DNA of 64,000 nt from Antilocapra americana (GCA_007570785.1 ML662445.1:850063-914062), one strand, 5' to 3'. Positions 48,301 through 58,690 are shown, counted from the stretch's first letter. Notes: generated from the letters alone by a model not told the origin. A program made the numbers and translations.

Positions 48301-49861
48301 CTAAGCAGGGGCCAGATGGATAACCAGTGGGCCCAGCCTCCCCTCAGGAGTGCTGGCCTCCTTGGAAGAAGCCCTCAGGGCGTGCGGGACGCTGCAGAGC
48401 CTCCTGTGATCCCCTGGGCTGGAGAGTGCCCACCCGACCTGTCACCCGGCTCAGAGCCCCGCCAGGCCCACGGCGGCCACTCGCCCAGTCAGCCAACGGG
48501 ATGAGGGGTCGGGCAGGGACTTGGGGCCCCTCCACATGCTGGCCTCCCTGAGTTGGGCGGGCCCCATGACCCTGAAGGCAGCAGGGCTGGGCTGTGGAAG
48601 GGGCTGGGGTTGGCCTTTCCCTGCAGCAGACACGGAGCCCAGGCCTGGGAACTGGCTTGGAAAAGAGCAAGGAGGGGAAGGTCTCTGACTTTACAATCAC
48701 ATGGCTGCCAGACTTGGAAAGTTCTGCTTTCAGGAAAACGGTACAAGACCTCGGTCCTCCTGGGCCCCAGGGTTCTGCTCACTGAGTCTCCCGACCACCA
48801 GGAGGGCAGCGTCATCCTGGGAGAACCAGGAGGTGTTGCCCGATTTTACCATGAAGGGGGCCCCGGGCCCCATCCAGAGTGGCCGCAGCGTGGACACACA
48901 GGCCCATGCGTGCAGGTGGCGATCACGGGGAGAATCCAGCGCAGACCGCTGATTGACCCCAAGAGCCCGGACGTTGGGCCACCGGCCTTGGCTGCATTCC
49001 TTAGCTTCTAGCACCACCTGCTGGAATCTCCCGTAATTACAGCTGCTCTGGGCCCCGGTGGCCTGCTGCCCGCAGGCCCTGCCTGCCCAGACACAGGGCC
49101 CGCTGACGCTGATGGGCTCTGGGATCACAGGGGAGCAGCCACCACGCCCCCTCCTAAGGACCAAACCAGTGCCACCTGCCTGTCGTGCGGGGCCCTTCTT
49201 GGTAGCTCAGGATGAGCCCCCGCCCAGGCCAGAGGAACACCAGGAGCCATCCTGACTGGGGGTCAGACCAGGGCTTGGCGGGAAGTCGGGGAGCCAGCAC
49301 AGTGCTTGTGCGGGTGGCCAGCTTTAAACTACTCCAGCAAAAATGGCTTTCAGAAGAGCCTGCAGGGCGGACCTGCCCAGCAGTGGGGGCAGCCTCCCCA
49401 GGACCCCAGGGTCGCCTGTTTGGGGGCCACATGACTGTCTTGCTGAGTGAGGAGCAGGGTGTGTGAGGGGCTTCCTGAAAGGCTGACGGCCTTTCCTGTG
49501 GGGACCCAGCCGGGGACCAGGTGAGCAGCTGGGGTCCCCCGTCTTTCCGGGGATCCATCCTGGGCAGTGGTCATGCCGAGGCTCCCAGCACATGCCACCC
49601 AGAGGTGCTCTTGGAACCAAAGGACTCGGAGGACAGCCTGGAGGAGGAAGTGCTCTCCCACGGACCACCTGAGCACCAGGAGCCAGAAGCAGATGTGGAC
49701 ATGGGTGAAAGTGTGCTACAAACATTAGAAGAATGGGAACAGCTTCACTAATAGCAGAGCCTCGAGACACACGTGTGTGGCTACTGTGGGCACGAAGAGG
49801 CTGTGTGGGCGCCCAGGACTGGGGTGCGCCTGCAGGAAGCGCAGGAGGGTGTGGCAGACAC

Positions 49862-50257
49862 AGCCTGAACAGAACGGAGGCTTTATTCTGGTGAAGAGGA
49901 GCGACTCTCTGTTATGACATCAAAGAAAGAGCCTGAACGGTAGCTGGGAAGTTGCAGGATAGTAAATAAACTTTCATTTCGGTCCTCAGAACAGGAGAGA
50001 ACAATGGTGCTTTACAGTAACAGGGCTCATATTCATAGAAACTCAAGCTGGTGCTACACAGAAATTAAACTTTGAGAAATAACAGAAAGGGGAGGAAAGG
50101 AAATCCAGCCCCATGAGGACGAGGGGGACGTCCATGGTGCCCAGGCGGGACGTCCATGGTGCCTGGCTGGGCTGCCTGGGCCCTTCTGGCCTCATGCCCT
50201 CTCAGCAGCTGCGGCGCTCCAGACATCATGGCCACCAGCTGAAGGTGCGGGGAGGGG
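49862..50257 (-). other. ATP9B: ATP9B 3' UTR (predicted)
   Basis: Sequence between the stop codon and the predicted cleavage site, roughly 395 nt. It contains a short direct repeat GACGTCCATGGTGCC at about 50127 and 50150. No other feature was seen. Confidence 0.6.
49882..49887 (-). terminator. ATP9B: ATP9B polyadenylation signal
   Basis: TTTATT on the plus strand is AATAAA on the minus strand, about 370 nt downstream of the ATP9B stop codon. Cleavage would fall near 49862. It is the only clear minus-strand AATAAA seen between the stop codon and 49862. Confidence 0.7.
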
Positions 50258-50394
50258 CTAGGAGGAGAGCTTGGAGTAGCTGGGCGGGGACAGCTTCCGC
50301 TTCAAGTACTTCAGGACATAGAGAGGGAGGCAGCTGACCACCGTGATGGCCGACACTTTCCATACGAAGGTCACAGTCGTGATAAAGGCAACGT
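50258..50394 (-). CDS. ATP9B: ATP9B last coding exon (TM10 and C-terminal tail)
   Basis: 137 nt including the stop. It opens after CCCACAG with AC GTT GCC, completing Asp, and encodes [20 protein letters not shown] (last transmembrane segment), [20 protein letters not shown] and SKLSS, then TAG. This matches the human ATP9B C terminus (recalled ending PPSYCKLAS). The basic KYLKRK segment after the membrane span is cytosolic in P4-ATPases. It joins exon 52485-52688 in phase as NEYF-DVAF, skipping the 11 residues (GIGRVSFGAFL) recalled in the longest human isoform. Confidence 0.95.
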
Positions 50395-52484
50395 CTGTGG
50401 GAGAGAAAGCCCAAACAGGTCTTAGGGTGCTGGGGTTGTGGCCCCCCTCCACCTGCACCCAGGTTACCAAAGAAGCAGGCCTGGCAGAGCCTCGGGGTCC
50501 CTGTGAAGGCACCGTTCTGCCTGTACCCGGTGAGGGGTTCCCAACAGGAGGCATGAACCCCTGTGTTCAGGAGCAGACACGTGTAATGCAGCCCGTGACG
50601 AGTCGGGCCCTCCGGGCCTGCAAGCCTGCCCCTGACGGGTCCTGCGGTCCCAGGGGATGTGCCGGGCCGACCTCTGGCCCTGGCGCAAGGCTGTCCCGAT
50701 CCCAACGGGAAGAGTTGTGTGGGAACTTGGCCAAGTGGTCACCTTCAGGACACGCCAACCCTGCAGGCTGTGGGTAAAGCTGCCCACAGGCCCATGGATG
50801 GCAGGGGGCCCAGGAAGCAGAGACTGGTCTGTGCGCAGGGCTCCCAGGGCCAGGGCAGTGTGTGGGCATGTCATGAAAACATGGCTCAAGCACAACAAAC
50901 CAGAGGCCCAATGCCGCATACAGGATGACCCAGACACTCGTCGGGGACCGCGTGATGCCAGCCCCCATCCCCTCTGATGAGTGCAGGACCCGGGCTGGGC
51001 CCCGAGAGGCGCCTCCGCAGGTGGGATCAGGCCAGAGCGGTCCCCGGGGGAAGGACCCGTGGCAAACGCCACCCAGACAGGAGACAGGGCTCTCCTCGGT
51101 TGGGCGTCTCCAGCAGTAGCATTCACCTAAATGTCTACACTCTGGAAAGAAGGGACATAGCTTCGCCTATCTGACAAAGTGCTGTAAGACCCAGCCTGCA
51201 CGTGCTCCATGGGAACCATGGAGTTCGGTTCCAAGTTTCCGTTTCTGCCCTGTGTGTTCTCTGTCCTCTGTGCCCCGCGTCCTGTCCCGTCCTCTGCATC
51301 CTGCGTCCTGTCCTCTGTCCTCTGTGCCCCGCGTCCTGTCCTCTGCACCCTGCGTCCTGTTCTCTGTCCTCTGCACCCCGTGTCCTGTTCTGTCCTCTGC
51401 ACCCCGCGTCCTGTTCTGTCCTCTGTGCCCCGTGTCCTGTCCCCTGCGCCCCGTGTCCTGTCCCGTCCTCTGCACCCCGTGTCCTGTCCCATCCTCTGCA
51501 CCCCGTGTCCTGTCCTCTGCGCCCTGCGTCCTGTTCTGTCCTCTGCGCCCCGCGTCCTGTCCCGTCCTCTGCACCCCGCGTCCTGTTCTCTGTGCCCTGC
51601 ATCCTGTCCCATCCTCTGCGCCCCGCGTCCTGTCCTGTCCTCTGCACCTCGCGTCCTGTTCTCTGTACCCCGCATCCTGTCCCGTCCTCTGCGCCCCGCG
51701 TCCTGTCCTGTCTTCTGCACCCCGTGTCCTGTTCTGCCCTCTGTACCCCGCGTCCTGTCCTCTGTCCTCTGCACCCCGTGTCCTGTTCTGCCCTCTGAAC
51801 CCCGCGTCCTGTCTCGTCCTCTGCACCCCGCATCCTGTCCTGTCCTCTGTGCCCCGCGTCCTGTCCCGTCCTCTGCGCCCCGCATCCTGTCCTCTGTGCC
51901 CCACATCCTGTCCTCTGTCTTCTGCGCCCCGCGTTGTTTTGTCCTCTGTGCCCCGCATCCTGTCCTCGGTCCTCTGAACCCCGCATCTTGATCTGTCCTC
52001 TGTGCCCTGCGTCCTGTCCTCTGTGCCCTGTGTCCTGTCCCGTCCTCTGCACCCTGCATCCTGTTCTGTCCTCTGCACCCCACGTCCCGTCCTCTGCACC
52101 CCACGTCCTGTTCTCTGCACCGTGTCCTGTCCTCTGTGTTCCGCGTCCTGTCCCATCCTCTGCACCCTGTGTCCTGTCCTCTGCGCTGTGTCCTGTTCTT
52201 CACGCACACATTTGGGGCGAGAGGGTGGGGACTGGCTCCGCCCTGGGAGCTTCTTCCTGGCAGCCTCAGCAGTTCCAGCGGGAAGAGGACCAAGGAGCCC
52301 GCACCCGTGGGGAGCCCGGCCCAGCTCTGGGCATCACTACATGGAGCTCCATCTTCCTGCAAAGGGAGCTGTGTGCTGTGAAGCTGTCTGTGACCTGCAG
52401 TGAAGATCATGTAGCAGAAGCAACAAGAAAAACATGTGAAAACCAGGAGACAATTATTCAGAAAACAATTCCCTGGCCACTTAC
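50395..52484 (-). other. ATP9B: ATP9B last intron
   Basis: Intron of about 2.1 kb with GTAAGT donor (52484) and CCCACAG acceptor. Nearly half of it is the minisatellite at 51252-52200. The 33-nt cassette present in the longest human isoform was looked for by eye in the non-repetitive parts and not found. Confidence 0.85.
51252..52200. repeat. large minisatellite in ATP9B last intron
   Basis: About 950 bp of tandem units of roughly 19-31 bp built from CCTCTGCACCCCGCGTCCTG and TCCCGTCCTCTG, with many point variants (GCGCC/GTGCC/GCACC). No stop codon occurs in any of the six frames between 51252 and 51798. The minus strand reads as Arg/Gly/Asp-rich repeats in frame with the preceding exon. Confidence 0.95.
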
Positions 52485-52688
52485 CAAAATATTCATTGAG
52501 AAAAGCAAGCGAGGCCACGTAGCAGCCGAGACTGAGCAGCTCGGCCACGACCATGAGCCAGTGCCACGTCCTGACGGTCAGTGCCACCATCAGCAGCTCC
52601 GTGAGCACCAGTGCCGTGAAGGAGATGGCCACCACGTGCACAAACTCGGACTCGAAGAGCACCAGCGCCCCGAACATGAGGATGCCGC
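52485..52688 (-). CDS. ATP9B: ATP9B exon, TM7 end to TM9
   Basis: 204 nt. It opens after TTGCAG with GC GGC ATC CTC and ends TAT TTT G|GTAAGT. It encodes [40 protein letters not shown] and [20 protein letters not shown], then AFLNEYF: the end of transmembrane segment 7, then segments 8 and 9, matching human ATP9B closely. The WHWL motif between segments is conserved with ATP9A. The frame stays open for about 450 codons into the following intron, which is unusual. Confidence 0.96.
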
Positions 52689-53306
52689 CTGCAAGAGAGC
52701 ACAGCCTCCCGCTGTGGGCTGGCTGCTCTGTCCCCACGAGAGGATGCCGGTAACGACACTGACCACGCTGACAGACATGGGCCGTGCACGGCCTCGCGGG
52801 GGCTGAGCAGCGCGTCATAGGTGCTTGGGATGGGCAGTGGCTGCACAATCTGGGCCCTGCCCCTCCAGTAGGTGATCACACCCTGGTGTCCCCTACAGCA
52901 TCCGGCCACTGCCTATGTGCTCCACGGCACCTGTTTATCTGGGACACCACGAGGGCAGCTGGCTCCTTCTAACTACAGGATACAGATGCCGTCAAGTCCT
53001 GCTACCACGCCAAGAAAGCAAACCACTGTGTGGGATACATACTGTGGTAAAGGTTGATGGCATTTTTCAGAACTGTCATTTATTTAAAACCAGGTCGGTT
53101 TTTAGGTGCCCTGGACCAGTAAGAAACACCAGCCCACGCTGTGCCAGGAAGGGGCCAGCTGCTGGGGTCGATTCGCGAGATAAACAGAAGGCGATCTTCA
53201 ACTGATGAGCAAACGTGGAGACTGGGGAATGTAACTGGCAGGCAGAACAACACTGCTAACACAAGACAGGGCAGCTTCAGCCCAGGAGGAGAAGCGTCCG
53301 TCTCAC
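52689..53306 (-). other. ATP9B: ATP9B intron
   Basis: Intron of about 620 bp between exons 53307-53364 and 52485-52688. GT at 53306-53305 and AG at 52690-52689. No repeat or other feature recognised. Confidence 0.85.
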
Positions 53307-53364
53307 CTTGGTAAACGCTGATCAGAACCCAGACGAGGAAGGTCTTGAAGGATAAGGATCGCCC
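53307..53364 (-). CDS. ATP9B: ATP9B exon, TM7 start
   Basis: 58 nt. It opens after CCCCAG with GGG CGA TCC and ends TAC CAA G|GTGAGA. It encodes GRSLSFKTFLVWVLISVYQ, the entry and first half of transmembrane segment 7, preceded by the cytosolic GRSLSFKTF motif conserved in ATP9A and ATP9B. The trailing G makes a split Gly codon with the next exon. The intron upstream (53365-53632, 268 bp) shows nothing notable. Confidence 0.94.
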
Positions 53365-53632
53365 CTGGGGAGACAGGGGAGCAGCTCTGTCAATGGAGCA
53401 GAACGCATGTCTCCCAGTGGCCGTGTGCGGGTAACCTGTGAAGAATCCAGGCCCCCGGCCCACCCAGGTACTAACCCCGGCAGCTCCAGTGGGTGGGGAG
53501 CCAGCCTCGCCCGAGGATGATGCTGACTGGGGGCCACAGCTCCCACAGAAAGAGGACGTGCCCTCCTCACAAGCATAATTTTACGTGGAGTATCACAGCT
53601 GCTCTCCCCCTTGGTGTCCAGCGGGGCCGCAC

Positions 53633-53741
53633 CTTGGTGAGGTCCTTGTACAGCTCTGGGTACAGCATGGCCATCTCCGGCTTCACGTCCTGGTCCAGCA
53701 CCAGCGAGAACACGGGGAACATGGTGTAGACGGTTGCATAC
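53633..53741 (-). CDS. ATP9B: ATP9B exon, TM6 and cytosolic loop
   Basis: 109 nt. It opens after CTCCAG with G TAT GCA ACC, completing Gly, and ends CTC ACC AAG|GTGCGG. It encodes [20 protein letters not shown] and [16 protein letters not shown]: most of transmembrane segment 6 and the loop to segment 7. The YPELYKDL motif is highly conserved in Neo1-like P4-ATPases. Confidence 0.95.
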
Positions 53742-55862
53742 CTGGAGGAGAGCAGGCAGGTTACGTGGGGATCCCAGAAGCACACCTCTTCCACCAAAGG
53801 CCAAAATCAAACTCTAAACAGAACAAAAACAAGTTGGCAACCCAGGAGAACCTGTCCTGAGGCACTGGAGCAGAGCCTGCAAGCCACAGTGCTCACATGC
53901 AGCGGAATCCAAATTTTCGGTTTTAATTAAAGCTTTTTAATTAAAACTCTGAGATTGCTGCAGACGTCAGTACAGTTATCCCAGAAAACCCAGACAGACC
54001 CCAAGGAGCCATCAGCCAGTTCCCCTCAGTGGCTGCATCTCCAGAAGTGCAGCCAGTCTCAGGCCAGGACGGCAGACCCACAGCAGCCACCCCCACCAGG
54101 GCCCCTGGAGCCCGCCCGTCTCCCACTGCCCGGTTGAACCCCTGGCGACTGTTCTCCATCTCACAACTGTTTGTCACTTGACGGTGACAGGCTGGCATCA
54201 CACAGCGGGGACCTGGGGTCTGGCCTCTTGCTCAGCTGGGTCCCTGGTCCCTGGCTCTGGGCAGAGCAGTTCCGCACCCTCTTCTCTGCAGGGCATCTGT
54301 GTCAGCCTGTTTCTGGTTATTACTAATACAAATAAAGCGACTACAGACTGCAAAGGGTTTTTTTGTTTTGTAAAATTAACCTCCACTTATTTTAGACAAG
54401 GGTGTCAGCTGGAGCCAGAGATCCAGGGGTACAGGCAGCTTTGTGCTTCGGTTCAGAAGAAATCACCGAGCTTGCCAAACCACCCAACGCTGTGCCACTA
54501 TACGCCCCGTGTGATGGTCCAGGCCTCCGATTCCTCACCAGCGCGTGCTTCAGTCGCAGGGGTTTCGGCCCTCTGACAAGAGGCGGGGGGTCAGGGGAGA
54601 GGGGGTGTGTGCACACGATGGTTGAAATGTGCAATTCCGGGTGGGGATGACACCGATCCCCTCGCTACAGCCTAGTCTGCCGTCCCCCTGACCCCCAGTG
54701 TCCCCACTGTGCCCTCTACACATGCCTGTCTGCCATCCAGTCAGCTCCAGACTCCACTAACAGAGTCAGCCTCTGACTAATGCATCATGCTTGATGGGCA
54801 CTGGCTCTCTGCTGTCCTCGAAACCTCTGAGGACCGTCACTTGTCTTCTTAGCACTCGGGCCCAGAGGCTGAGGCGCCCAGGTCGAGCCTGGCCCATACC
54901 CTGAGGGCCGATGAGCCGAGCCCAGGCTTCATGCACCTGGCAACCCTCACATCCGGGCCTGAGGAGGCTCTGTCTTTCTAAAGTGCGTCCATGAGAACCC
55001 TGTTCTTATGCCAGAAGCTTCTCTGGCTTTTTGACCAAATTAAGGAAAGATCATCACCAGCCCTATGACCAGCTGACTTTGCTGAGAGTGGTATCCGGGG
55101 AGCAGTTACTTGGGTGACCTCCTCCGGGCCACAGCCCCCTCCCACCAGCCTGCCCCGGCCCAAGTCCCGAGTCCCCTCTGGCACCCAGGCCAGGCCACCC
55201 GCATGGACCTCGGGTCCGCTGCCTCACAGCCCAAGCCTTCGTCCCTGGGCTGCAGGGACACGACTCAGTGGATGTCCCGAGTCAGCTGCTGGGCATCGGG
55301 GCTTTGAGGACAGCAGCAAAAAGCGGAGGAGTCTTCCTACGGCGACAGGCACACACGGAGCTGAGGCCGTTGGCCGTAGGTTGACAGGACTGTCTCCGGG
55401 CTTGTTTCCCCATGTGCTCTCCTGTTGGGAGCTGTAGAGGCCTGGAGCCCCCTTCTTGCCAACACCTAGCGAGATCTGTGGTCTTAACTGAGCTTTGCTC
55501 CCCCAGGAGGCCTCCCAGTGGCTGTCCCGGGATGTCAGACCCGTCCCAGCGCTGTCTGCCCTTGGTGTCTTTGCCACTAACTTCACGTCCTACCAGGGAG
55601 AACAGAGCCGGCCGGGAGGGTGCGGGCCCCAGGAAGGGGTTGCCCTGCTGGGACACAGTGTGGCTTCTTCAGGAAACCAGCTTCTAAGGAGAACAGGTGA
55701 CAGCGGGATCTCTGGAGGACAGTCGGAAAGGGGCCACCTCCCACGTGCACGTGTGTGATCGTCCTGACGCTGACTAGGCAGGAACCGCTCCGGCTACCCC
55801 CGCCCAGGTTTCCGGGGTCCACCCGACGTGCGGCCGCTATGTGTGCTGGACGGTCCACTTAC
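53742..55862 (-). other. ATP9B: ATP9B intron
   Basis: Intron of about 2.1 kb between exons 55863-55927 and 53633-53741. Composition is mixed; a short AT-rich palindrome-like TTTTAATTAAAGC lies near 53920. No SINE, minisatellite or additional exon was recognised. Confidence 0.8.
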
Positions 55863-55927
55863 CCGACCATGAGGAAGCCCTGGTACAGAGGGACCGACGC
55901 GAAGTAGAAGACGGAGGAGAACACGGC
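55863..55927 (-). CDS. ATP9B: ATP9B exon, TM5-TM6 hairpin
   Basis: 65 nt. It opens after CTCCAG with GCC GTG TTC and ends ATG GTC GG|GTAAGT. It encodes [20 protein letters not shown] followed by V and a split Gly: the end of transmembrane segment 5, the short lumenal turn SVPLYQG and the start of segment 6. Identical in layout to human ATP9B. Confidence 0.95.
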
Positions 55928-56217
55928 CTGGAGGGTAAGAGCAGTGACGCAGGTCCCTACGGGTGGTCAAAACGAGAGGTACCCGAGGAGCCACTGCCCG
56001 CTGCCCTCCCGGCAGGTGGAGCGGGGCGGACGGGGCGGGGACTGGTGTGGGGGCGGGGTTTGGGATTCGGCAGGGCGGGGGTGCTGGGAGTGGGCGGGGG
56101 TGCTGGGAGTGGGCGGGGCCGGGATGCGTGCGGCTGGAGGGCGGGGCTTGGGATAGTACCGGGAATTGGGGTGGGGGGTGGGAGGCGGGGCTGGGGTGGG
56201 GGGGCGGAGGGCCACAC
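55928..56217 (-). repeat. ATP9B: short G-rich intron with tandem repeats
   Basis: The whole 290-bp intron is compact. From 56040 to 56215 the plus strand is an array of GGGCGGGG, GGGAGTGGGCGGGGGTGCT (two copies back to back near 56085 and 56104) and GGGCGGGGCTTGGGAT variants, abutting the exon 56218-56373 donor (CAG|GTGTGG). C-rich in the pre-mRNA; strong quadruplex potential on the plus strand. Confidence 0.85.
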
Positions 56218-56373
56218 CTGCATTGTGGAGATGATGAGGCCCCGGTGCATGACGAACTGGCCGAGCGCCGCCGAGCGCTTGTAGCTGCTGCGCCCGTGCA
56301 CCATGAGCAAGCGGCCAACGTGCTTGAACCTCGTGATAGAGAAGTCCGCTGCCAGCGAGGCCTGTCGCCCCTC
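56218..56373 (-). CDS. ATP9B: ATP9B exon, end of P domain and TM5
   Basis: 156 nt, 52 codons. It opens after CTTGCAG with GAG GGG CGA and ends ACA ATG CAG|GTGTGG. It encodes [40 protein letters not shown] and [12 protein letters not shown]. The AADFSI segment and the GRLLMVHGR stalk lead from the phosphorylation domain into transmembrane segment 5, as in all P4-ATPases. Near-identical to human ATP9B. Confidence 0.97.
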
Positions 56374-56973
56374 CTGCAAGAGCGGGCGGGGTGCTCAGGA
56401 CCGGCTGAACCCACCAGGGAGCGACACGCTGCTGGGGACGGGCCTGTGGGGCGCATCCGACCCGCAGCTCCCCGGAGTGCAGAGCGGGCAGCACTGTGCG
56501 AGGCCTCTGCCCACGGGGAGCCCACTCTGGGCTGAGGAGCGGCTGCTGGCCCCAGAACCTTGGGAGGGTCCAGCTCCAGCACTCTAGGGGCCTCAGGATC
56601 TAAGCAGGGACCTTGGGCATCTGCAAGCCAGTCCTTGCAACCTGTCACCTCAGCTGGAGCCGCCGCCCCACCTGCCCCCCCCACAAGCAGCTGGAGGTTC
56701 AGCTGTGACCAGACACCCGACTGTGAGCCCAGGAAGCAGAGGGGCTGGGATCCCATGTGTGCCCCTTCTCTCTAGGTGTTTCCACGTGAATTCAAGAGGA
56801 CAGACTGGCCCAGGCACTAGGCCGTGGCAGGTTGTGACTGTCCCCCCCTGACCTTCAGGGAGCTGCTCCTGCAGGGTGGTGGGCCGCGCCTCGCGTCCCC
56901 CTCCCCCCATGTGCTGGAGCCGCCGGGAGCAGGTGAGGAGGGTGGCAGGGGGCAGGGACAAGGCGCGCCGCAC
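56374..56973 (-). other. ATP9B: ATP9B intron
   Basis: Intron of 600 bp. GC-rich, with GT at 56973-56972 and AG at 56375-56374. No repeat, RNA or extra exon recognised. Confidence 0.85.
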
Positions 56974-57038
56974 CTTCCCCTCGATGCCGATCCCACAGTC
57001 TGCGGCCTGGATCATGCTCACGTCGTTCCCTCCGTCAC
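56974..57038 (-). CDS. ATP9B: ATP9B exon with GDGGND hinge
   Basis: 65 nt. It opens after CCTCAG with GT GAC GGA GGG and ends GAG GGG AAG|GTGCGG. With the split first codon it encodes [20 protein letters not shown] then GK, the invariant P-type ATPase hinge whose Asp residues bind Mg during phosphoenzyme turnover. All catalytic positions are intact. Confidence 0.97.
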
Positions 57039-57171
57039 CTGAGGCAGGGAACAGGGTGTGAAGGGGGACCTGCAGGGCCCGCCTCCCTCGCCAACAGCAG
57101 AGAGGGGTCTGCGCCCCGGGTATCATGCCGGTGGTGAGACGGGGCGCCCGGCCCCGTATGGGGACACTCAC

Positions 57172-57316
57172 CGATGGCGCAGGTGCGCCGGCCTGTGTGT
57201 TGTTGCAGCAGTTTGACAATGTGGGCCTTCTGGGTGGGCGAGCAGCGGCAGCAGACCACGGCCGGGCACTGGCAGGCCAGCTCCACGAACTCGTGCTCAT
57301 AGTACTTCAAGCAGAC
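57172..57316 (-). CDS. ATP9B: ATP9B exon, P domain core
   Basis: 145 nt. It opens after CCCCCAG with GTC TGC TTG AAG and ends GCC ATC G|GTGAGT. It encodes [40 protein letters not shown] and [23 protein letters not shown] is the signature segment of the P domain that follows the TGD loop in P4-ATPases (CRVSPLQKA in other classes). The unusually Cys-rich form is characteristic of ATP9A/ATP9B. The intron to the next exon is only 133 bp. Confidence 0.97.
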
Positions 57317-58682
57317 CTGGGGGAGAAGCGAGGCCCGGGTTCATAGCCACGGACAGAGAGTGGATGTGCAGCTCGAAGGCCAGGCCTCCAGGGCGGCATC
57401 CGACCAGCCTGCCTCCTCGCCCCGACTGAAAAGATCTTAGTCTCTGGTCACACGGAACACTTTGATCCCTAGCTCCCCATCTTGGCTGGGAAAATAAAGA
57501 TCCCCCAAAGCTGCCTGAAGGCTGTGAGGCCCTACGGCTAAGCTGGACATCCTGAGTCACGGCCGTGGCTCTGCCATCCAGGCCCGATGGTCCTGGGCTG
57601 TTCTGCAGGGGCCGCTGAGCAGACTCGGGAGGTGTGGAACCTAGCAACATGGGTGGCAGGCTCTGTGACCATGGCCGGCAGTCCCTTCCAGGTCCAGAGG
57701 GAGAGCCGGAAACCTGGCACCTCCCGCAGGCACGTGGTCACAGAGGGTGTGGCCATCTCTGCTGCTCTCCTGGGGAAGTGTGGGTGCTGCCCCTGCCCTG
57801 GCCTGCTGGCGTCAGCATCCCACTGACAAGGCCTGGGTCACAAGAGGACCCACCATTCCGCCCAAACTCCTAGAAACATCTGCAAGAACCAGGGGCAAAC
57901 TGCAGAGGGCGTGGGTGCCCAGCACCCTCTTGTCTGGGTAACTGCGGCTGCCAAGCTCATGAGCAGAGTGCGGAGAGAGGACTGGACACCCCCACGAGCT
58001 GCCCAGTCCACGCGCACAGGGTCTCCCGGGTCCCGGGCCACTGCTGGACGTCTGTGTGTGGATGAATTTAGATCACAACGTGGGCACCAGAGCCAGGACT
58101 CCACGGCGGCCACGCTGCTAACACAGAGTGGACTCCAGGCACCCGGAGAGGGACTGAGGGAGACTGCGCCAGAGCGGAGGCGAGCCATGTGGGCTGGGCT
58201 CTCACCACAGCACACTGGCTGCTCCTTAGGGCCCGCCCCTCACAGGGCTGCACGCAGCCTGCTGAGAGCAGAGACCCAGAAACAGTGCCAATGAGCAAGG
58301 CAGCCTGACAGGTACATCTGCAGAAGCCCACAGGCCGCCACACGGGCAGACAGGTCTAGGGGCAGGGCACGGCCTCACCTCCAGGCAGAAGGAGAGACAG
58401 ATAGGTCTAGGGGCAGGGCACGGCCTCCCCTCCAGGCAGAAGGACAGAAAGACATAGGTCTAGGGGCAGGGCGCGACCTCCCCTCCAGGCAGAAGGACAG
58501 ACAACATAGGTCTAGGGGCAGGGCGCAGCCTCACCTCCAGGCAGAAGGACAGACAGACATAGGTCTAGGGGCAGGGCGCGGCCTCCCCTCCAGGCAGAAG
58601 GACAGACAGACAGGTCTAGGGGCAGGGCGCGGCCTCACCTCCAGGCAGAACAGACAGGTCTAGGGGCAGGGTGCGGCCTCAC
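57317..58682 (-). other. ATP9B: ATP9B intron with donor-derived minisatellite
   Basis: Intron of about 1.37 kb. Its 5' end, next to the exon 58683-58772 donor, is the tandem array at 58352-58690. The rest (57317-58350) is GC-rich and shows nothing recognisable. Confidence 0.85.
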
Positions 58683-58690
58683 CTCCAGTG
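58352..58690. repeat. ATP9B: minisatellite containing an exon 5' splice site
   Basis: Seven tandem copies beginning AGGTCTAGGGGCAGGG at 58352, 58403, 58456, 58508, 58561, 58612 and 58656 (spacing 51, 53, 52, 53, 51, 44). Each continues into a G/C stretch then CCTCACCTCCAG or CCTCCCCTCCAG. In the seventh copy CACCTCCAG is the real exon-intron boundary of exon 58683-58772. Copies one, four and six keep an intact CTGGAG|GTGAGG donor on the minus strand; copies two, three and five read GG instead of GT. Confidence 0.93.

Larger units (their letters stand above)
38838..49861. other. NFATC1-ATP9B intergenic region
   Basis: About 11 kb between the 5' side of NFATC1 and the 3' end of ATP9B. It holds the tail of the P1 CpG island, a second CpG-dense block with a pyrimidine tract (39857-39953), an inverted Bov-tA SINE (41409-41620), an old L1 remnant (42380-43480), and an ACACGCAA-type minisatellite (44675-45395). 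From 45400 to 49861 no repeat family or gene was recognised. No coding gene is supported in this interval. Confidence 0.7.

Noticed and set aside
49521..49751. 76-codon acidic plus-strand frame (contains EDSLEEEVLSHG and ends LEEWEQLH)
   Set aside because: It looks more protein-like than its neighbours but I recognise no family, see no splice or promoter context, and it lies just beyond the ATP9B 3' end. A tBLASTn or BLASTp hit would change this.
57587..58294. Plus-strand frames of 79-127 codons in an ATP9B intron
   Set aside because: No homology, overlapping frames on both strands, no splice or regulatory context.
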